From Calditrichia bacterium (GTDB taxonomy: Bacteria > Calditrichota > Calditrichia > Calditrichales > J004): DNA of 64,000 nucleotides. The notes beneath the pieces are model-generated. The model made no database searches and was not told the origin of the DNA. It saw nothing but the letters and a program-made list of their open reading frames with translations. Position 1 is the first letter of the stretch, and the number at the start of each line of letters is the position of its first letter. Both the position numbers and the translations under genes were made by a program. Shown here piece by piece: positions 37,486 to 47,012 of this stretch. The stretch is from the NCBI GenBank assembly GCA_020635035.1, contig JACKAO010000005.1, positions 186,001-250,000 on the forward strand, in the 5' to 3' direction.

Positions 37486-38253
37486 ATGGCTGATGTAATC
37501 GATTATCGTATTCATGGGGATGACATGCAGATTGTTGAGATTGAACTGGATCCGGGTGAAGGTGTGCGGGCCGAAGCAGGAGCAATGATGTACATGGAAC
37601 AAGATATTGAAATGCAGACCAACACAGGCGGTGGTATTTTCAGTGGTTTTAAACGCATGTTTACCGGAGAAAGCTTTTTTATAACTACTTTCCTTTTTAA
37701 CGGTAAAGGCAAAGGACATATCGCATTTGGAGCACCTTATCCCGGCAAGATTATCCCAATTTACCTGGCAGACTTTAATGAATCTTTTATTTGCCAGAAA
37801 GATGCTTTTTTATGTGCTGCAAGCGGGACAGAAATTGAAGTTGCATTCACTAAAAAGCTGGGTGCCGGGATTTTTGGCGGCGAAGGATTTATCCTGCAAA
37901 GACTGACCGGTGACGGTATGGCGTTTATTCATGCTGGTGGAACAATTATTGAAAAAAATCTCCTGGCAGGCGAAACTCTAAGAGTGGATACCGGTTGTCT
38001 GGTTGGTATGTCCAGAACTGTGGATTATGACATTCAGTTTGTGGGTGGATTCCGTAATGCATTGTTTGGCGGTGAAGGGTTATTTCTTGCCAATCTCAGC
38101 GGACCGGGAACCGTTTTTCTGCAGAGCCTGCCTTTTTCCCGTTTAGCTGACCGGATTATTTCTGCAGCCGGTCATAAAAACAAAGGCGAACAGAAAGGTA
38201 TTGCGGGCTTTGGCGGCAGTATTCTTGGAGATATCATCAGCGGCGACCGATAG
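37486..38253 (+). CDS. AIM24 / TIGR00266 family protein
   Basis: 255 residues. It matches the AIM24 family: DYRIHGDDMQIVEIELDPGEGVRAEAGAMMYME at the start, FITTFLFNGKGKGHIAFGAPYPGKI in the middle, and LFGGEGLFLANLSGPGTVFLQSLP near the end. The fold is a Gly-rich beta helix/trimer related to the tryptophan-RNA-binding attenuator type. The bacterial function is unknown; a mitochondrial relative affects inner-membrane organisation. An AAGGAG lies seven bases before the ATG. It stands alone, divergent from tatA. Confidence 0.9.
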   Translation: MADVIDYRIHGDDMQIVEIELDPGEGVRAEAGAMMYMEQDIEMQTNTGGGIFSGFKRMFTGESFFITTFLFNGKGKGHIAFGAPYPGKIIPIYLADFNESFICQKDAFLCAASGTEIEVAFTKKLGAGIFGGEGFILQRLTGDGMAFIHAGGTIIEKNLLAGETLRVDTGCLVGMSRTVDYDIQFVGGFRNALFGGEGLFLANLSGPGTVFLQSLPFSRLADRIISAAGHKNKGEQKGIAGFGGSILGDIISGDR

Positions 38254-38327
38254 TTTTAAAAGATAGCTGATTTTCAAAAACTACTTCGAAAAACCGGCAA
38301 AACTGATTGATAAGCCCTATTTCAAGA

Positions 38328-39704
38328 TTAAAGTCCATACTTATCAACCAAATAGATCATAGCAGCCAGAGATGCGGTACCTAGTTCCAGCTCACGGCGG
38401 TTAACAGCAGAAAAAACATCTGCCGGTGAATGATGAAAATCAAAATAACGCTGTGAATCGGGAACAAGTCCTAAAAGCGGCGTATCACAGGATTTATTTA
38501 AGGGACCTATATCAGCACCGCCACCGCCACTTATGATTGACTCAATTGTATATGGCGGAAAGTATGGCAGATAAGATTGCAGGTGCATCAGTATTGAATC
38601 AGCGCCTTTAAAAGAAAAACCACGCGGCACAAAACCACCGGCATCCGATTCAATTGCAAGAATATGATTTTCACGATTTATAAGCGCTTCTTCAGCATAT
38701 TTTTTTCCACCTAATAGACCATTTTCTTCATTCATAAACAATACAACACGCATCGTATGCTTGGGTATATAGCCAAGCATTTTAAGAACCCGCAGCGCAC
38801 CTATGGATTGCATCACGCCAGCGCCATCATCATGTGCCCCCTGCCCTGTATCCCAGGCATCCAGGTGGCCGCCTATAAGAATAATCTGATCACGTTTTTC
38901 ACTTCCTGAAATTTCACCAATTACATTATGAGAAGGCTCATCTGGGAAAGTATGGCTATTAATTTTAAGGGTTAATTTTAAATCCGGATCTTTTTGCAGT
39001 GCGTCATACAGTTTGTCAGCAGATTGATATCCTAAAGCTGCAGCAGGAATTTGCGGTGCATCTTCTGCATAGGATAAAGAACCTGTGTGGGGATGATCAT
39101 CCATTGCTGTACCAACCGACCTGATCACTACAGCAACAGCACCATAACGAGCTGCATGAGAAGGTCCTTTGGAACGCTTTGTAACACTTTCCGAATAGCC
39201 GCTAAAGGTATGAATATGACTCTGGGCAAAGGGTTCATTGTAAAAAACAATTTTTCCGGAAATATTTTCTGCACCTAAACTATCAACTTCATCCAATGAA
39301 TTAACAACCAAAACCTTCGCTGTAATTCCTGCTTCCGGCGTAGAAACCGAACGGCCTAAAGCCAGGACTGACAAATCATTTCTTTCCCCGGATATAATAA
39401 AGTAAGCCTGTTCTTTTTCACCACGCTCCCAGTGTGGACCCATAAATTCCTGCAGGAAAACCCGATCATAATTATAATTTTCCAACAATTTTTTGGTCCA
39501 CTTTACTGCTCCTGCCGCACCTTTTGAGCCGGTTAAACGGCTCGGGAACTTTTCACACAACAAACCCAGATTTGAATATGTTATATCTTTCGTAAGACAT
39601 GTCTGATATATCGATCTTATAAACTCTGTTTCTTCTGCAGGTTCTCCGGCATATAAAATACCCGATAAAAAAATAATTATAGATAAAACGACATTCATTT
39701 TCAC
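38328..39704 (-). CDS. Secreted M28 metallopeptidase (carboxypeptidase Q-like)
   Basis: 458 residues with a signal peptide (MKMNVVLSIIIFLSGILYAG). A PA insert (about 120-230) precedes and interrupts the catalytic part. Zn ligands are visible: His/Asp in GGHLDAWDTGQGAHDDGAG, Glu pair in MNEENGLLGG, Asp in IESDAGGF, and HHSPADVFSAVN near the end. It probably releases amino acids from peptides outside the cytoplasm. A GTG at 39704 has AAAGGA at good spacing; an ATG at 39698 is the alternative. Metal-binding residues are all present. Confidence 0.9.
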   Translation of the reverse strand: MKMNVVLSIIIFLSGILYAGEPAEETEFIRSIYQTCLTKDITYSNLGLLCEKFPSRLTGSKGAAGAVKWTKKLLENYNYDRVFLQEFMGPHWERGEKEQAYFIISGERNDLSVLALGRSVSTPEAGITAKVLVVNSLDEVDSLGAENISGKIVFYNEPFAQSHIHTFSGYSESVTKRSKGPSHAARYGAVAVVIRSVGTAMDDHPHTGSLSYAEDAPQIPAAALGYQSADKLYDALQKDPDLKLTLKINSHTFPDEPSHNVIGEISGSEKRDQIILIGGHLDAWDTGQGAHDDGAGVMQSIGALRVLKMLGYIPKHTMRVVLFMNEENGLLGGKKYAEEALINRENHILAIESDAGGFVPRGFSFKGADSILMHLQSYLPYFPPYTIESIISGGGGADIGPLNKSCDTPLLGLVPDSQRYFDFHHSPADVFSAVNRRELELGTASLAAMIYLVDKYGL

Positions 39705-39723
39705 TTAATCATCCTTTACAAAA

Positions 39724-40599
39724 TCAATATTCTGGTTCTTTAACAAATCCATTCTCCGAATCCCAGACCAGTTTGGGAAAATATTCATCGTCTTTTATTC
39801 CAGCCCAGTGCCTTTCTTTGGGATAGGCCAGACACTGTGCTATATAGGTAACACCATCAATCTCGCGCTGACGATTGCGATGCTGATGTCCAAAAATATG
39901 AAGAGATGAACCAATATTTCTTAACTGCCGGTCAATTAACACACTTCCGGCCACACGGCTGAAATTAAATGCAGGAAAAGGATCCGTAAACTTTTTTTTT
40001 ACTGACGGATTTGCTAACCCGAAAATCAATTCCTGCCGCGGTAAAAAATGAGTAAATGTAATTACCGGGAATTCATCCGTCAAATCATGCTGCCATTCAT
40101 TCATATTAATAAACTTTTCTGCAGGATGACGAAATCCATTCATTGACGGCCATTTGATAGCTTTATTATCTGCCCACATGCTCAGATTCGGATCTTCACC
40201 TGGCTTTGCAAGATAAAGGCTGTCTTCTCCTTGTTCAGGCTTGGTATACCACGAAAATAATGGTTGTATCTGCACAGACCGCCGATCCTTCACAAGAAAG
40301 CTTTTTGTTTTAATTCCCATTACTTCACAAATATTATTGAGCAGGTAGAATTTTTCCATCGAATCGGATGAATCTGTTCCCCTAACCCACAAATCATGAT
40401 TTCCGGGTACGAAAGCTACATTCTCAAATTTTTTTTGTAAACACTCCAGGGCCTTGCTGAATAAAAGCGGTTTATTAGAAATATCTCCGGCAACGACCAA
40501 TGTATCATTCCTGAAATCAAGCCCGGAGAGACTGTCGACCCAGTCCATATTTTGTTTGTAATCAACATGAATATCTGAAATGGCAAAGACACGCTTCAT
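39724..40599 (-). CDS. Calcineurin-like metallophosphoesterase
   Basis: 291 residues from the ATG at 40599; a GTG 45 bases upstream would prefix a hydrophobic stretch but is unsupported. Metal-binding motifs of the calcineurin superfamily: FAISDIHVDY (DxH), VVAGDISN (GDxx), VPGNHDLWVRG (GNHD), THFLPR and FGHQHRNR (GHxH). The substrate is not evident. It lies downstream of egtD on the same strand, with a 92-base gap. Confidence 0.87.
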   Translation of the reverse strand: MKRVFAISDIHVDYKQNMDWVDSLSGLDFRNDTLVVAGDISNKPLLFSKALECLQKKFENVAFVPGNHDLWVRGTDSSDSMEKFYLLNNICEVMGIKTKSFLVKDRRSVQIQPLFSWYTKPEQGEDSLYLAKPGEDPNLSMWADNKAIKWPSMNGFRHPAEKFINMNEWQHDLTDEFPVITFTHFLPRQELIFGLANPSVKKKFTDPFPAFNFSRVAGSVLIDRQLRNIGSSLHIFGHQHRNRQREIDGVTYIAQCLAYPKERHWAGIKDDEYFPKLVWDSENGFVKEPEY

Positions 40600-40691
40600 A
40601 AATGTATAAAAGTAAATTATTAAAGAGACTAATTTTAATAGCACAAATTTTTAAATCAAAATTGAATTTAAATAGAAAAAATCATCAAAGG

Positions 40692-41648
40692 CTAAAGAAA
40701 ACATTCAAGATATTGAACACTGAAGAGTTCTTTTTCATCTGTCCAGACTTTGCGGACTCTGAATCCTGCGGATTGGGCAAGTTGTTCAAATTCTTTGAGA
40801 GAGTATTTATATGAAGATTCCGTCCAGATGCGTTCTCCCCTGCTGAAATCGAAAACTTTTCCATTAAGTTTTACACGCTGATCATCAAGGCTTTCCAGGT
40901 GCATTTCGACCCTGCCTTTTTCTTCATTATAGAAGGCTTTATGCTTAAACTTATCAAGGTTAAAATTACTGCCGAGTTCACGATTAATGTGCATTAACTG
41001 ATTCAGGTTAAACTCTGCTGTAACACCACGTGCATCATTATATGCCTTATCCAGAATTGTTTTATTTTTTTTGAGATCTACACCAATCAGTAATCCGCCA
41101 TTTTCACCGGCAACTTTTACAATTTTTTCCAGAAAAACCCTGGCATCCTGTGGATGAAAATTCCCGATCGTTGACCCTGGAAAATATACGATGCGGTGCT
41201 TTATCTCAGATTTTGGTTCCGGAATTTCGAAGGGTTTGCTGTAATCTGCACAAACAGGGATCACTTCCAGATGATTGTATTCTGAAGCGATTTGTGCTGC
41301 ACTTTTTGCCAGATGCCGGCAGGAAATATCGATAGGCACATAAACATTTATGCCTTTCACCTGGTCAAGAATAATTTTGATTTTCTCACTGCTGCCGCTG
41401 CCATACTCGATAAACATAAGTTTTTTTCCAAGGATTTCAGAAATATCACTGATGTTCTCTTTCATTATTTCTAATTCAGTACGGGTAATATAGTATTCTT
41501 CCAGATTACAAATTTCTTCGAATAATTCAGACCCGCGCTCATCGTAGAAATATTTTGATGGTAATTCTTTACGTGATTTAGATAGTCCTTCAATAACATC
41601 TGCATACATCGATTTAATACCGGTTGAATCTGCTTTTTTTACTTCCAT
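40692..41648 (-). CDS. egtD: L-histidine N(alpha)-methyltransferase EgtD
   Basis: 318 residues from the ATG at 41648 (a GTG at 41654 overlapping the upstream stop by one base is also possible). SAM-dependent trimethylation of histidine to hercynine, the first step to ergothioneine. Family marks: DERGSELFEEICNLEEYYITRTE, motif I EYGSGSSEKIKIIL, VPIDIS, FPGSTIGNF, GVDLKKN and YNDARGVTAEFNLN. No egtB is in the window. It is placed after an acyltransferase gene in a close run, with unrelated neighbours, so no pathway cluster is visible. Confidence 0.92.
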   Translation of the reverse strand: MEVKKADSTGIKSMYADVIEGLSKSRKELPSKYFYDERGSELFEEICNLEEYYITRTELEIMKENISDISEILGKKLMFIEYGSGSSEKIKIILDQVKGINVYVPIDISCRHLAKSAAQIASEYNHLEVIPVCADYSKPFEIPEPKSEIKHRIVYFPGSTIGNFHPQDARVFLEKIVKVAGENGGLLIGVDLKKNKTILDKAYNDARGVTAEFNLNQLMHINRELGSNFNLDKFKHKAFYNEEKGRVEMHLESLDDQRVKLNGKVFDFSRGERIWTESSYKYSLKEFEQLAQSAGFRVRKVWTDEKELFSVQYLECFL

Positions 41649-41653
41649 AATCA

Positions 41654-42259
41654 CTATTCTTTTGGTTTAGGAATAACCGGGCCAAAATTTTCAGGTCTTA
41701 ATCCCGTTATATTTTTGTAAAAATCGTTTATGTTTCTGAAATCACTTTCTATATCGCCGCGTGGTATAAAATTAGGCCCAATACCACCGACTTTATTTTT
41801 ATAATCAAGAAAACCCAATGCAATTGGTATTGCTGCACCACTTGCGATATGATAAAATCCTGTACGCCAATATGGAGTGAAACTACGTGTTCCTTCCGGG
41901 GCAATCACAATGATCAGATTTTTTGAATTATTAAAAATAGAAACAACCTGTTCTGTAAAATTGGTCCTGGATTTCCTGTTTACCGGAATTCCGCCAAGCC
42001 AGCGCAGGTAGCTACCAAACCAGCCCTTAAACAAAGTGTCTTTGGCAACCCATTTAAGCTTAATTCCCATCACTATTGAAATGAGTAACATAACAGGTAG
42101 ATCCCAATTTGATGTATGGGGAGCTGCGATAAGAATAAACTTAGGACTTTCAGGTAACTTGTAATCAATCCGCCAGCCAATGATCTTGAGAACTGACAAT
42201 GCAAGACTGTACCTTATTCCTTTTTTACGTTGATAGTGCGTTTGTAGTACTGTGTTCAT
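41654..42259 (-). CDS. 1-acyl-glycerol-3-phosphate acyltransferase-like (PlsC family)
   Basis: 201 residues from the ATG at 42259, which has AGGAC at useful spacing. Frame extension to 42409 would overlap the EamA gene by 116 bases, so it was not used. PlsC motifs: ILIAAPHTSNWDLPV (HxxxxD variant of motif I, HTSNWD), KDTLFKGWFGSYLRWLGGIPVNRKS and APEGTRSFTPYWRTGFYHIA (motif III, EGTR), then a Pro-rich motif IPIALGF. Such enzymes acylate lysophospholipids or related lipids at the inner membrane. The exact substrate is unknown. Confidence 0.85.
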   Translation of the reverse strand: MNTVLQTHYQRKKGIRYSLALSVLKIIGWRIDYKLPESPKFILIAAPHTSNWDLPVMLLISIVMGIKLKWVAKDTLFKGWFGSYLRWLGGIPVNRKSRTNFTEQVVSIFNNSKNLIIVIAPEGTRSFTPYWRTGFYHIASGAAIPIALGFLDYKNKVGGIGPNFIPRGDIESDFRNINDFYKNITGLRPENFGPVIPKPKE

Positions 42260-42293
42260 TATTCTGTCCTGGCAAACGTAATAATCCTGGATT

Positions 42294-43169
42294 TTATTTC
42301 GATTTAAATGAATAAACCGGAGCCTTATTTTTAAAAAATTCATTGATAATGATAGCTGCAAAAATAACCGTTCCCCCAAGCAATAACCTTTTCCAGTCGC
42401 CATTTTCACCGAATACCGTGATTGAGATCAGTACCCCAAGCGGAACTTTCAAATTGTTCAGAACAGCCAGCGTGCCGTTATTTACCTTTGTTGCCCCATA
42501 ATTCCACAGGAAAAAACAAATTCCTGATGAAAGAATTCCCAAATACAACAGAACCATTATCTGATTACTGTTTATTTGCAGGCTGCTCCAGTCTGTGATG
42601 AACATGCTGTTAACACCACTCACTAATAATGCGCCTGCGTAAAGCCAGCTAAATAAATAGCCGTCTTTTATACCTTTAAAATCTGCTTTCACTTTTTTGT
42701 ACCAAACCTGACCGGCAGCAAAACACATATTTGAAAGCTGCATCAGCACAAAACCTGTTCGTAATTCAACCGACATTAAATCCCGGGCTATAATAATTGC
42801 AGCTCCTGCCACGGACATTATTGCAACAAGCAGGTATAATACCTGAAATCTTTTTCGTATCAGATCACCTATTAGTACAACATACAATGGTGTAAATATT
42901 GTAAATAAAGCGATCTGCCAGGCATCAAGGAAATTATATGCATAAATATACAGGATATACATCAGTCCGAATTGAACAGCACCTATGCCCATTAAAATTT
43001 TAATTTGTTTAGATTTAAAAATAGTGGTTCGTAAAAAAAATGCGAAGAATATAAAAGATAGTGCCAATCGGGCAAAGGCTATAAAATGAGAATCCAGACC
43101 ATTAAGCTGACCCTTTATGAGTCCGAATGAAAAGGCCCAAATCAGGGAAACAAGTATAAGATAAATCAT
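42294..43169 (-). CDS. EamA/DMT-superfamily transporter
   Basis: 291 residues with about ten transmembrane helices and the two-fold EamA repeat. Helical marks: SLIWAFSFGLIKGQLNGLDSHFIAFARLALSFIFFAF at the start and the second-half LGILSSGICFFLWNYGATKVN. The substrate is unknown (metabolite or drug efflux). It lies four bases after the GH92 gene and directly upstream of the acyltransferase gene. Confidence 0.85.
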   Translation of the reverse strand: MIYLILVSLIWAFSFGLIKGQLNGLDSHFIAFARLALSFIFFAFFLRTTIFKSKQIKILMGIGAVQFGLMYILYIYAYNFLDAWQIALFTIFTPLYVVLIGDLIRKRFQVLYLLVAIMSVAGAAIIIARDLMSVELRTGFVLMQLSNMCFAAGQVWYKKVKADFKGIKDGYLFSWLYAGALLVSGVNSMFITDWSSLQINSNQIMVLLYLGILSSGICFFLWNYGATKVNNGTLAVLNNLKVPLGVLISITVFGENGDWKRLLLGGTVIFAAIIINEFFKNKAPVYSFKSK

Positions 43170-43173
43170 AATT

Positions 43174-45528
43174 TTAATTGATTGAATATGGCAGCGAATT
43201 CATATCCATAAATGTCTTGTTAGGCTTTGGCCCCATATTAAAAATTAATTTTCCGCCTTTGATTATATCTTCATGCCGGAGATAAGTTTTAGTGTAGCTT
43301 TTTCCGTTTAAAGTCATGGACTGGATATAAATATTTTTATCAGACAAATTATTGGCTTCAATTAAAAAATGCTTTCCATTTTCAAGCTTCAGATCAGCAC
43401 TTTTAACACAGGGACTGCCGATAACATATTCGTTACTGCCTGGTGTAACCGGATAAAAACCTAAAACACTGAAAATATACCAGGCCGACATCTGACCGCA
43501 ATCATCATTTCCGCACAGACCATCGGTTTTATTCCGGTACATGGTGTTCACTATTTGATGGACACGTTCCTGTGTTCGCCAGGGCTGTCCGGCATAAACA
43601 TACATGTACGGGACGTGATGACTGGGTTCATTACCGTGCACGTAATTGCCAATCATCCCGGAACGCGTAACATCTTCTGTTTGAGCAATGCTTTCATCCG
43701 AAACCTGCATTGTAAAAAGTGAATCAAGCCAGGTTGTCAGCCGGTTTTTCCCGCCGATCGTTTTAATAAAACCGCTTATATCCTGCGGCACATACAGTGA
43801 ATAATTCCAGGCATTGCCTTCAATAAAACCCTGTCCATGTGTGCTCATCGGGTCGAAAGGTTTTTTCCAGCTGCCATCCGAGTTTTTCGCCTGGATAAAA
43901 CCGCTCTTCTCATTATAGATATTTTTCCAGGATTGCGCCCTTTTTAAAAATTCAGCTGCGTCGGATTTACGACCCAGACTCTCAGCAAATTTGTAAATTG
44001 TCCAGTCGTCATAAGCATACTCCAGGGTTTTTGATGCCGAGTAGCCATTTAAATCTTCCGGGACATAACCGTATTTTTTATAGAGACCGATGCCATCATA
44101 CGGCTCATAATTGGCACTGGAAAGAACAGCATCAAAAGCTTTGCTAACATCATACTCGCGCAGACCCTTCATGTATGCATCCACAATAACTGGAACCGCA
44201 TGATAGCCGATCATACACCAGTTTTCGTTGCTGTAATGCGACCAGACCGGTAAAATTTTATGAACGCTTTGTTCATAATGAGCCAGCATGGAATTGACAA
44301 TATCATTGGTACGCTTTTGCTGGACAATTGTAAACAAGGGGTGCAACGCCCGGTAGGTGTCCCATAGTGAGAAAATAGTATAATTTGTAAAATCATTAGC
44401 TTTGTGAATATTCTGATCCAGCCCGCGATATTCTCCGTTTACATCCGAGTAAACAACCGGCGCCAGGAAACTGTGGTACAGCGATGTATAGAAATTTACT
44501 TTGCGATCATCATTGGCTTCAATTGTAATTTTTGAGAGCTCTTTGTTCCACTTTTGCGTTGCTGACTCTTTAACTTCATCAAAATGCCAGCCGGGCGTTT
44601 CTGTCTGCATATTTTCGATAGCATTTCTTGTACTGACAGCGGATAAAGCAAATTTAATCTGAATATCGTCACCATCTTTTGTTGCAAAGTCAAAATGGGC
44701 TTTCACATTATGACCGGCTCTTTCCGGGAAATTTTCATCTTCATTCCAGTCGCGCCAGAAACCCTTATAAACCAGTTTTTCATCATTTCTTATACCATAA
44801 GATTTGATTGGCCTGGAAAAAGCCATCGCAAAATACAGGTAGCGCGTGCGTGCCCAACCGTTTGTCTGGCGGAATCCGGTAACAAGTGTATCATTCTCCA
44901 CACGGACAGAAGACCAGACCACCTTGCCATCGTAGTTGTAAATTCCGCTCGTTAAATCCAGGATGATATGCGCTTTATCCGTTTCAGGAAAAGTATATTT
45001 GTGAAATCCAACCCGTTCGGTGGCTGTTAATTCTGCCTTAATGTTATAGTCATCCAGCCTAACGGAATAGTAACCCGGATGCGCTTCTTCGTTTGCATGA
45101 GAAAAAGTTGAACGATAACCTGTTTTAGGATTTGCAGCTGTTCCGGGATTTAACCGGAGATCTCCAACCGTGGGCATAATCAAAAAATCACCCAGATCAG
45201 AATGTCCTGTTCCGCTGAAATGGGTGTGGCTGAAACCAACAATTGTATTGTCATTATACTGATATCCGGCGCAGTAGCGATAGACATCGGGATTATAACC
45301 TTTGCCATAGCTGTACAGCAGCGTATCTGTTTCCGGGCTGAGCTGTACAAAGCCAAACGGCACGGCTGCTCCCGGAAAGGTATGCCCCATCTCCTGTGTG
45401 CCAATAAACGGATTTACATAATCAATGGGTTGTTTGGAATCCTGTTTTGAAGTTATTCCGGGGTAAACATGAGCTGAAAAAACAAATACAAAAAAAACTG
45501 AAAATTTTAACAAAAATTTCATGACCAC
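43174..45528 (-). CDS. Secreted GH92 alpha-mannosidase-like glycoside hydrolase
   Basis: 784 residues with a signal peptide (MVMKFLLKFSVFFVFVFSAHVYPG). GH92 features: VNPFIGTQEMGHTFPGAAVPFGFVQLSP at the N-terminus, EGNAWNYS, HGNEPSHHVPYMY and GNDDCGQMSAWYIF in the catalytic domain. The family is calcium-dependent exo-alpha-mannosidases acting on N-glycans, yeast mannan or similar. A periplasmic or outer place is expected. It is not inside a SusC/SusD-type locus here, so its uptake partners are not evident. Length is typical. Confidence 0.93.
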   Translation of the reverse strand: MVMKFLLKFSVFFVFVFSAHVYPGITSKQDSKQPIDYVNPFIGTQEMGHTFPGAAVPFGFVQLSPETDTLLYSYGKGYNPDVYRYCAGYQYNDNTIVGFSHTHFSGTGHSDLGDFLIMPTVGDLRLNPGTAANPKTGYRSTFSHANEEAHPGYYSVRLDDYNIKAELTATERVGFHKYTFPETDKAHIILDLTSGIYNYDGKVVWSSVRVENDTLVTGFRQTNGWARTRYLYFAMAFSRPIKSYGIRNDEKLVYKGFWRDWNEDENFPERAGHNVKAHFDFATKDGDDIQIKFALSAVSTRNAIENMQTETPGWHFDEVKESATQKWNKELSKITIEANDDRKVNFYTSLYHSFLAPVVYSDVNGEYRGLDQNIHKANDFTNYTIFSLWDTYRALHPLFTIVQQKRTNDIVNSMLAHYEQSVHKILPVWSHYSNENWCMIGYHAVPVIVDAYMKGLREYDVSKAFDAVLSSANYEPYDGIGLYKKYGYVPEDLNGYSASKTLEYAYDDWTIYKFAESLGRKSDAAEFLKRAQSWKNIYNEKSGFIQAKNSDGSWKKPFDPMSTHGQGFIEGNAWNYSLYVPQDISGFIKTIGGKNRLTTWLDSLFTMQVSDESIAQTEDVTRSGMIGNYVHGNEPSHHVPYMYVYAGQPWRTQERVHQIVNTMYRNKTDGLCGNDDCGQMSAWYIFSVLGFYPVTPGSNEYVIGSPCVKSADLKLENGKHFLIEANNLSDKNIYIQSMTLNGKSYTKTYLRHEDIIKGGKLIFNMGPKPNKTFMDMNSLPYSIN

Positions 45529-45680
45529 TCTCTGAAATGTTTTTTGTGTGTTTAGGTTTTACAATTTTGAATTAAGCATGTGGCAAGTTACCCGTTTTCG
45601 CTGACATTAAAAAAAACTTTTTTGTGAGTTTTTCATCGCTTTACTGTCTATTATTTAAACAGCTAAACAGGGAGATTAAA

Positions 45681-46958
45681 ATGAAGTATTTACTTTTTAT
45701 CAGGAAGATAGTTCTTTTTATTTTATTAGCAGGTATTCTCAACTGTAGTGAAAGCACGGGAACAGACAGCAAAACTCAGCAAAATAATCTGCCCGACATC
45801 AGCGGTTATCCTGTTGTCGGAACAAATCAAATCACATTTTATAACAACAGCATTGAAATATCAGCACCTTCTGCCGGGGATGCTTTTTATGGGCAGGACG
45901 CTCAATATATTAAAAATTCCCCGAAATACAGGGACAACGGTGACGGCACGGTTACTGATCTCGTTACGGGTTTGATGTGGTCCCAAAGTCCGGATTTAAA
46001 TGGTGACGGGAAAATAAATATTGAAGATAAACTGACTTATGAAGAAGCTCTGGCAAATGCCGACAAATTTAATCTCGCCGGTTACAACGACTGGCGCTTG
46101 CCAACTATAAAAGAACAATATTCCCTGATTATTTTTAGCGGAAAGGATCCCAGCGGCTATGAAGGAACAGCAACCGATGGCCTGGTGCCCTTTATCGACA
46201 CCAATTATTTTGAGTTTGGCTACGGTGACTCTGACGCCGGTGAACGGATAATCGATGCCCAATTTGCCACTACGACAAAATATGTCAGCACCACCATGGA
46301 CGGTAATGAAACCATGTTTGGTGTTAATTTTGCCGATGGCCGTATCAAGGGATATCCAAGCGGAACCACCCCCATAGACCCTAAAGGTAAAGGATTCTAT
46401 GTTTTTTATGTTCGCGGCAATGAAACTTATGGGATAAATAATCTCGTTGATAATGGTGACAGTACTGTCACAGATAATGCTACCGGCCTGATGTGGATGC
46501 AATTCGATAGCGCTTCACCAATGACATGGGAAGAAGCACTTAGTTATGCTGAAAACCTTGAATTTGGTGGTTATAATGACTGGCGTCTGCCTGATGTAAA
46601 AGAATTGCAGAGCATCGTGGACTATACCCGTTCACCGGAAACAACCAGCAGCCCGGCCATTGATCCGCTCTTCCAATGCACGCAGATTACAAATGAAGCC
46701 GGACAAACCGATTATCCATTTTACTGGAGCGGCACCACACACGCCAACTGGACGGCTATTTCAGGCGGAAATGCGGCCTATGTCAGTTTCGGCAGGGCCA
46801 TGGGTTACATGTTTAACTGGGTTGATGTCCATGGCGCAGGGGCACAACGCAGTGATCCCAAAGTTGGTGATCCTGCAGATTATCCAACCGGTCATGGACC
46901 GCAGGGTGATGCTATCCGTGTCTTTAATTATGTACGCTGTGTAAGAGGTATAAAGTAA
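45681..46958 (+). CDS. Secreted DUF1566 (Lcl-C-type) protein, two domains
   Basis: 425 residues from the ATG at 45681, which has GGGAG nine bases upstream; a GTG at 45624 would add 19 residues without a ribosome site. Signal peptide MKYLLFIRKIVLFILLAGILNCSES ends in an LNC that may be a weak lipobox. Two DUF1566 (Lcl C-terminal-type) domains: DNGDGTVTDLVTGLMWSQ ... GYNDWRLPTIKE and DNGDSTVTDNATGLMWMQ ... GYNDWRLPDVKEL. An EF-hand-like DLNGDGKINIED loop lies in the first. The domain is common in cell-surface and adhesive proteins; the ligand is unknown. Confidence 0.88.
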   Translation: MKYLLFIRKIVLFILLAGILNCSESTGTDSKTQQNNLPDISGYPVVGTNQITFYNNSIEISAPSAGDAFYGQDAQYIKNSPKYRDNGDGTVTDLVTGLMWSQSPDLNGDGKINIEDKLTYEEALANADKFNLAGYNDWRLPTIKEQYSLIIFSGKDPSGYEGTATDGLVPFIDTNYFEFGYGDSDAGERIIDAQFATTTKYVSTTMDGNETMFGVNFADGRIKGYPSGTTPIDPKGKGFYVFYVRGNETYGINNLVDNGDSTVTDNATGLMWMQFDSASPMTWEEALSYAENLEFGGYNDWRLPDVKELQSIVDYTRSPETTSSPAIDPLFQCTQITNEAGQTDYPFYWSGTTHANWTAISGGNAAYVSFGRAMGYMFNWVDVHGAGAQRSDPKVGDPADYPTGHGPQGDAIRVFNYVRCVRGIK

Positions 46959-46974
46959 ACTTTATAAAACAAAA

Positions 46975-47008
46975 AACCAGCCGGGGATACCGTCTTTCCC
47001 GGCCGGTT
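46975..47008. terminator. Bidirectional terminator between convergent genes
   Basis: GC-rich inverted repeat aacc-a-gccggg / cccggc-c-ggtt with a loop of about 13 bases. The plus side is followed by a short T run, and the minus side by TTTTTTGTTTT. It serves the plus-strand DUF1566 gene and the minus-strand universal stress genes. Confidence 0.8.
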
Positions 47009-47012
47009 AGTT

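Noticed and set aside
42260..42409. 50-residue N-terminal extension of the acyltransferase
   Set aside because: It overlaps the EamA gene by 116 bases, and the ATG at 42259 has its own ribosome site.
45996..46502. 168-codon open frame antisense to the DUF1566 gene
   Set aside because: It mirrors the conserved two-domain gene on the plus strand and has no family resemblance.
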